Source: Limnochorda sp. LNt (GTDB lineage: Bacteria > Bacillota > Limnochordia > Limnochordales > Geochordaceae). From it: a stretch of DNA of 64,000 nucleotides. The stretch spans positions 1,488,001-1,552,000 of the forward strand of contig NZ_CP141614.1 in NCBI RefSeq assembly GCF_035593265.1, given 5' to 3'. This document shows positions 61,056 to 64,000 of this stretch, piece after piece (the first letter of the stretch is position 1; every line of letters begins with the position of its first letter). The translations under genes and the position numbers were made by a program. Under the pieces are notes generated by a model, which saw only the letters and a list, made by a program, of their open reading frames with translations, searched no databases and was not told the DNA's origin.

Positions 61056-61832
61056 CTACAGGAGCCGCCGGGCCATCAACCGCTGGCGGACCGCACCCCA
61101 CACCCGGCTCGCGCGGTAAGGCAGCCGTACCACTGCCCGGCCGTCCACCCAGGTGGGCTCCAGGTTGTTGACGACGACCCGCTGGGCGAGGGCGGGCAGG
61201 CTGTTGGCGGGGTCGACGGCCAGGCTCGAGCCCACCACCACCATCAGGTCGGCCCGACCCGCCTCGGCGACGGCCTCCTCGAAGACCGGGGGCATGGGGT
61301 CGCCGAAGAGCACCACCGCTGGCTTGATGGGGCCCCCGCACGTGCAGTACGGGCCCTGCTCACCCGTCTGCAGGCGCGCCACCAGGTCGGGCAGCTCGTG
61401 GGGACGTCCGCAACGGGTGCATCGGGCGGAGCGGACGTGGCCGTGCACCTCCAGCACCCGGCGGCTGCCGGCCCGCTGATGCAGGCCGTCGATGTTCTGC
61501 GTGATGACGGCCCGCACGAGGCCCTCTCGCTCGAGCTCGGCCAGCACGCGGTGGGCGACGTTGGGACGGGCCTGCCACAGCGGGGGCAGCCACGTCTCGG
61601 CGGCGAGCCGGTAGAAGCGCACGGGATCGCGCCAGAAGGCGGCCGCCGACATGGCCTCCATCGGGTCCAGGCGCTCCCACAAGCCCACACCGGGGCTGCG
61701 GAAGTCGGGGATGCCGCTCTCGGTGGAGATGCCGGCCCCGGTCAGCACCACGCAGTGGCGCGCCTCGACCATCGCCTCCACGAGGCGATCGACGGCCTGC
61801 TCGAAGGCCCCATCGTCGAGTGGTGTCGCCAT
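61056..61832 (-). CDS. Sir2-family NAD-dependent protein deacylase
   Basis: Sirtuin that removes acyl groups from lysines using NAD. LTGAGISTESGIPDFRS, VITQNIDGLHQRAG with the catalytic-loop Asn-Asp, VHGHV with the catalytic His, a zinc site CTRC ... CTCGG, and GSSLAVDP. 258 aa. ATG at 61832. Confidence 0.93.
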   Translation of the reverse strand: MATPLDDGAFEQAVDRLVEAMVEARHCVVLTGAGISTESGIPDFRSPGVGLWERLDPMEAMSAAAFWRDPVRFYRLAAETWLPPLWQARPNVAHRVLAELEREGLVRAVITQNIDGLHQRAGSRRVLEVHGHVRSARCTRCGRPHELPDLVARLQTGEQGPYCTCGGPIKPAVVLFGDPMPPVFEEAVAEAGRADLMVVVGSSLAVDPANSLPALAQRVVVNNLEPTWVDGRAVVRLPYRASRVWGAVRQRLMARRLL

Positions 61833-61862
61833 GGCTGCCTTAGCCGTCCGGCCACGGGCCGA

Positions 61863-62516
61863 CTACAAGTAGCGGCGCTCGATCTTGTGCTTGATGCGAC
61901 AGAGGGCGTTGTCGATGGACTTGGTGTGGGTGTTGAGCCGCTCGGCCATCTCCTTGTAGGATAGCCCGTTGACGTACAGCCGGAAGACCTTGTACTCGAA
62001 GTCGCTCAACACCTGCTTGACGTATTGCTGGGTCTGCGTCAACAGCTCCCGGTCGATGACGAGGGTCTCGGGGTCGTCGACGCGCTGGTTGGGCAGCACC
62101 TCGAGCAGCGTGCGATCGCCATCCATGTCGTAGACGGGCCGGTGCAGGGACGTGTACTGGTTGACGGGGACGTGCTTCTGGCGGGTCGTGCCCTTGATGG
62201 CGCTGATGATGTTGCGGACGATGCACAGCCTGGCGAAGGCCCAGAAGGACGAGGCGCCGGGCGTGAAGTCCCGGATGGCCTTGTAGAGCCCGATCATGCC
62301 CTCCTGCAGCAGGTCGTCGTCCTCGGCCCCCTGCAGGAAGTAGGGACGACTCCAGGCGTGCACCAGCTTGCGGTACTTGATGAGCAGGAACTCCAGGGCG
62401 TCCTCGTTGCCGGCCTGAGCGAGCTGGACCACTTCTTCGTCGGGCAATGACGAGAAATCCGGCCCACCCGGTCTGGGCCGCCACGTCCATGACGACGTCG
62501 CGCGGGGCTTCCCCAT
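61863..62516 (-). CDS. sigH: RNA polymerase sigma factor SigH
   Basis: Early-sporulation sigma factor (sigma-H). Region 2 from LPDEEVVQLAQAGNEDALEF to DDDLLQEGMIGLYKAIRDF, and region 4 YKVFRLYVNGLSYKEMAERL with KSIDNALCRIKHKIE at the end. 217 aa, same as Bacillus. ATG at 62516. The A/T-rich stretch at 62575-62655 probably contains its promoter, but I cannot point to the boxes. Confidence 0.95.
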   Translation of the reverse strand: MGKPRATSSWTWRPRPGGPDFSSLPDEEVVQLAQAGNEDALEFLLIKYRKLVHAWSRPYFLQGAEDDDLLQEGMIGLYKAIRDFTPGASSFWAFARLCIVRNIISAIKGTTRQKHVPVNQYTSLHRPVYDMDGDRTLLEVLPNQRVDDPETLVIDRELLTQTQQYVKQVLSDFEYKVFRLYVNGLSYKEMAERLNTHTKSIDNALCRIKHKIERRYL

Positions 62517-62705
62517 CGCCTGCTCGAGCCCACCCCTCGAACCCCGTCCCGAGCCTCGGAGAGCGCCATCTAGAGGATATGCAAGTGACGGATGCCTCGT
62601 CCCTTAATCAGGGATTACGACAGGAATTAACCACTCTCCTTCTCATTAGGTGGCTCGGTCCGCTCCGGACCCGCCCCGGGCGGCACTGCGCGGAGCCTCA
62701 GCCAA

Positions 62706-62745
62706 ACGAAAAGCCCCGGAGCCACTCGACATGGAACCCCGGGGC
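62706..62745 (-). terminator. Terminator after speD
   Basis: Minus strand: GCCCCGG / CCGGGGC stem (62745-62739 / 62719-62713) around a 19-base loop, then TTTTCGTTT (62712-62704). About 50 bases after the speD stop. Confidence 0.65.
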
Positions 62746-62795
62746 GACTACCTCACGCGCCGAATACTGTCATCAGGTCCCATACCCGCTACGCG

Positions 62796-63239
62796 TCACC
62801 TCACTTCCACCACATCGGCCGGCTGCTCCGCGTGGCCGGTCAGCGTGTGCGGATGGCGGGTGATCTCGGTGCCCATGGTGCCATCGGCTCCCATGACGCC
62901 GCGCCGCATCTCGGTGGCCTCGGTGCTGCGGGCCTTGAACGCCTGGGTCAGGTAGTGGCAGGCCGCCCACGGGTTGACCGAGTCGCCGCACGTGAAGACG
63001 TCGATGGCGGCGTAGCCGAGCTCGGGCCAGGTGTGGATGGCCAGGTGGGACTCCGAGATGACCACGACCCCGCTCACTCCCTGGGGGCTGAACTTGTGGA
63101 ACGTGACCTCCCGGATCTCGGCCCCGGCCCTCAGGGCCGCCTCGACCATGATGTCCTGAACCAACTGCTGGTTGTCCAGGATCGCCGGGTCACACCCGTA
63201 CGCCTCGCACAGAATGTGACGCCCCAGCGCCTGCGTCAT
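62796..63239 (-). CDS. speD: S-adenosylmethionine decarboxylase proenzyme
   Basis: Makes the aminopropyl donor for spermidine. Self-cleaving pyruvoyl enzyme: the Glu-Ser bond in ISESHLAIHTWPE is the processing site, with FHKFSPQGVSGVVV before it and DVFTCGDSVNPW after it. 147 aa, the short Gram-positive/thermophile class. ATG at 63239; AAGGGGG lies upstream. Confidence 0.95.
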   Translation of the reverse strand: MTQALGRHILCEAYGCDPAILDNQQLVQDIMVEAALRAGAEIREVTFHKFSPQGVSGVVVISESHLAIHTWPELGYAAIDVFTCGDSVNPWAACHYLTQAFKARSTEATEMRRGVMGADGTMGTEITRHPHTLTGHAEQPADVVEVR

Positions 63240-63311
63240 TCCATCTATGACCCCCTTCCGCGTCGCCTGCCCAAGCCCGACAAAAGGCCGTCCCGCAGGC
63301 AATCAAGCCCC

Positions 63312-63339
63312 ATTGTAACAGAACCCCCCTCCCTGTCAA
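63312..63339 (-). promoter_or_regulatory. Sigma-A promoter of speD
   Basis: Minus strand: TTGACA (63339-63334), 16-base spacer, TACAAT (63317-63312) with TG one base before it. The -35 region overlaps the end of the next gene's coding sequence. Confidence 0.8.
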
Positions 63340-64000
63340 GGTTCGGCAAAATCCATCAAAAGACCATCGGACCACAGCTCGTGGAGGGCTCGGGCCACCC
63401 CGAGGGCCACGTGATGCCGGGAGACGCCCCCCTGCAGGAAGACGTCGTAGGGGGGCCGCAGCGGCAGGTCCGCCGACAGCTCGCTGGAAGATCCTTGCAC
63501 GAAGGTGCCGCCCGCCATGACGATGGGGTCCCGGTAGCCCGGTAGCCGAGCCGGGTGCGGCCGGGCGCGCGCATCCAGCGCCGAGGCGCGCTGGATGCCC
63601 CGCACGATGGCCATGGCCGCCTCCCGTCGTCCGGCCCGCACCACCTGCACCGTGTCGGTCCGGGGCTCCTCCGCCGTGGGGCTCACGGCGAAGCCCGCCG
63701 CCGAGAAGGCGGCCGCGGCCACCATGGCCCCGGCCACGGCCTCCGCGACGGTGCGGGGCGCGAGGAAGAGCCCCATCCAGATCCACCGGGAGACCCCCAG
63801 GGCCGGTCCCACCTCAGCCGCCAACCCCGGTGCCGTCAGGCGAGCGGCGGCGGCCGCCACCAGCTCCGCCGATCCGGCCACGTAGCCGCCGCTGGGAGCC
63901 AGGGTGCCGCCCGGGTTCTTGATGAGGGAGCCCGCGACCAGATCGGCCCCGACGTGGCACGGCTCCCGGGTCTCCACGAACTCCCCGTAGGCGTTGTCGA
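63336..64000 (-). CDS. Methionine gamma-lyase family protein (YnbB / aluminium-resistance type), N-terminus outside window
   Basis: C-terminal ~220 residues of a PLP enzyme of the YnbB group. DNAYGEFVETREP leads into VGADLVAGSLIKNPGGTLAP, which holds the PLP lysine; YVAGSAELVAAAAARL follows, and near the end are IVMAGGTFVQGSSSELSADLPLRPPYD and HVALGVARALHEL. The frame is open to the right edge. Actual substrate unknown. Its stop overlaps the speD promoter. Confidence 0.88.
   Translation of the reverse strand, partial: DNAYGEFVETREPCHVGADLVAGSLIKNPGGTLAPSGGYVAGSAELVAAAAARLTAPGLAAEVGPALGVSRWIWMGLFLAPRTVAEAVAGAMVAAAAFSAAGFAVSPTAEEPRTDTVQVVRAGRREAAMAIVRGIQRASALDARARPHPARLPGYRDPIVMAGGTFVQGSSSELSADLPLRPPYDVFLQGGVSRHHVALGVARALHELWSDGLLMDFAEP

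Overview
The window reads as one chromosomal stretch from an aerobic, spore-forming, very GC-rich member of the Firmicutes, of the Limnochorda / Symbiobacterium / Thermaerobacter kind. This placement is inferred from gene content (SpoVAC/AD/AE, SpoVAF, GerW, SpoIIP, SpoIVA, sigma-H, Gram-positive-type LexA boxes, an aa3-type oxidase) and from gene order; no search or composition calculation was run. No insertion sequence, prophage, CRISPR array, rRNA gene or plasmid gene was seen. Two tRNA genes lie on the minus strand.

Layout. 0-7.2 kb: metallophosphoesterase, RNA 2',3'-cyclic phosphodiesterase, recA-recX, RNase Y (own promoter and a terminator-like hairpin in its leader), an unknown gene, YmdB and dodecin. 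7.2-18.9 kb: spoVAC-AD-AE, a holin-like membrane gene and spoVAF, then lysA, a CCA-adding-type enzyme, a site-2 protease, scpA-scpB, gerW, a KtrB/TrkH potassium transporter and rluB; spoVAF-lysA and scpA-scpB neighbours match the Bacillus order. 18.8-24.7 kb: an aromatic-amino-acid operon with a promoter and a HutP-family gene at its head (hutP-like, aroH, aroF, tyrA, aroA, cmk, plsC); tyrA is frameshifted in a G8 run. 25-33.5 kb: S1-domain protein, a DUF1614-SpoIIP fusion, the YIEGIA protein and its capping subunit, DUF3189, der, spoIVA (candidate sigma-E promoter) and hbs. 33.5-38.3 kb: the threonine branch hom-thrC-thrB and aspartokinase behind a perfect TATAAT. 38.3-39.1 kb: degenerate minus-strand genes beside tRNA-Pro. 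39.1-45.3 kb: a secreted FG-GAP-like protein, acylphosphatase, type-4 uracil-DNA glycosylase, an EF-G paralogue, a frameshifted dehydrogenase and a small membrane protein. 45.5-50.4 kb: cytochrome c oxidase subunits II, I, III, III, IV and a DUF420 protein. 50.5-55.6 kb: an amidase, a lipase-like hydrolase, DUF402, a yybP-ykoY-type manganese riboswitch with terC, tRNA-Trp, a CoA-binding protein and a phosphoribosyltransferase. 55.6-58.1 kb: a perfect 13-6-13 palindrome, a Xer-type recombinase, and a divergent SOS pair (LysM protein / lexA) with five LexA boxes between them. 58.2-64 kb, all minus strand: two poorly known proteins, surE, mgtC, sir2, sigH, speD and the end of a methionine-gamma-lyase-family gene that runs off the window.

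Functionally the region is mostly housekeeping: DNA repair and the SOS response, chromosome segregation, RNA decay, amino-acid synthesis, respiration and several stages of sporulation and germination. Less ordinary points are the palindrome beside the tyrosine recombinase, the DUF1614-SpoIIP fusion, the HutP-family gene heading an aromatic operon with a duplicated leader sequence, the recA frame that runs through all of recX, and three frameshifts at G/C runs, which may be assembly errors.
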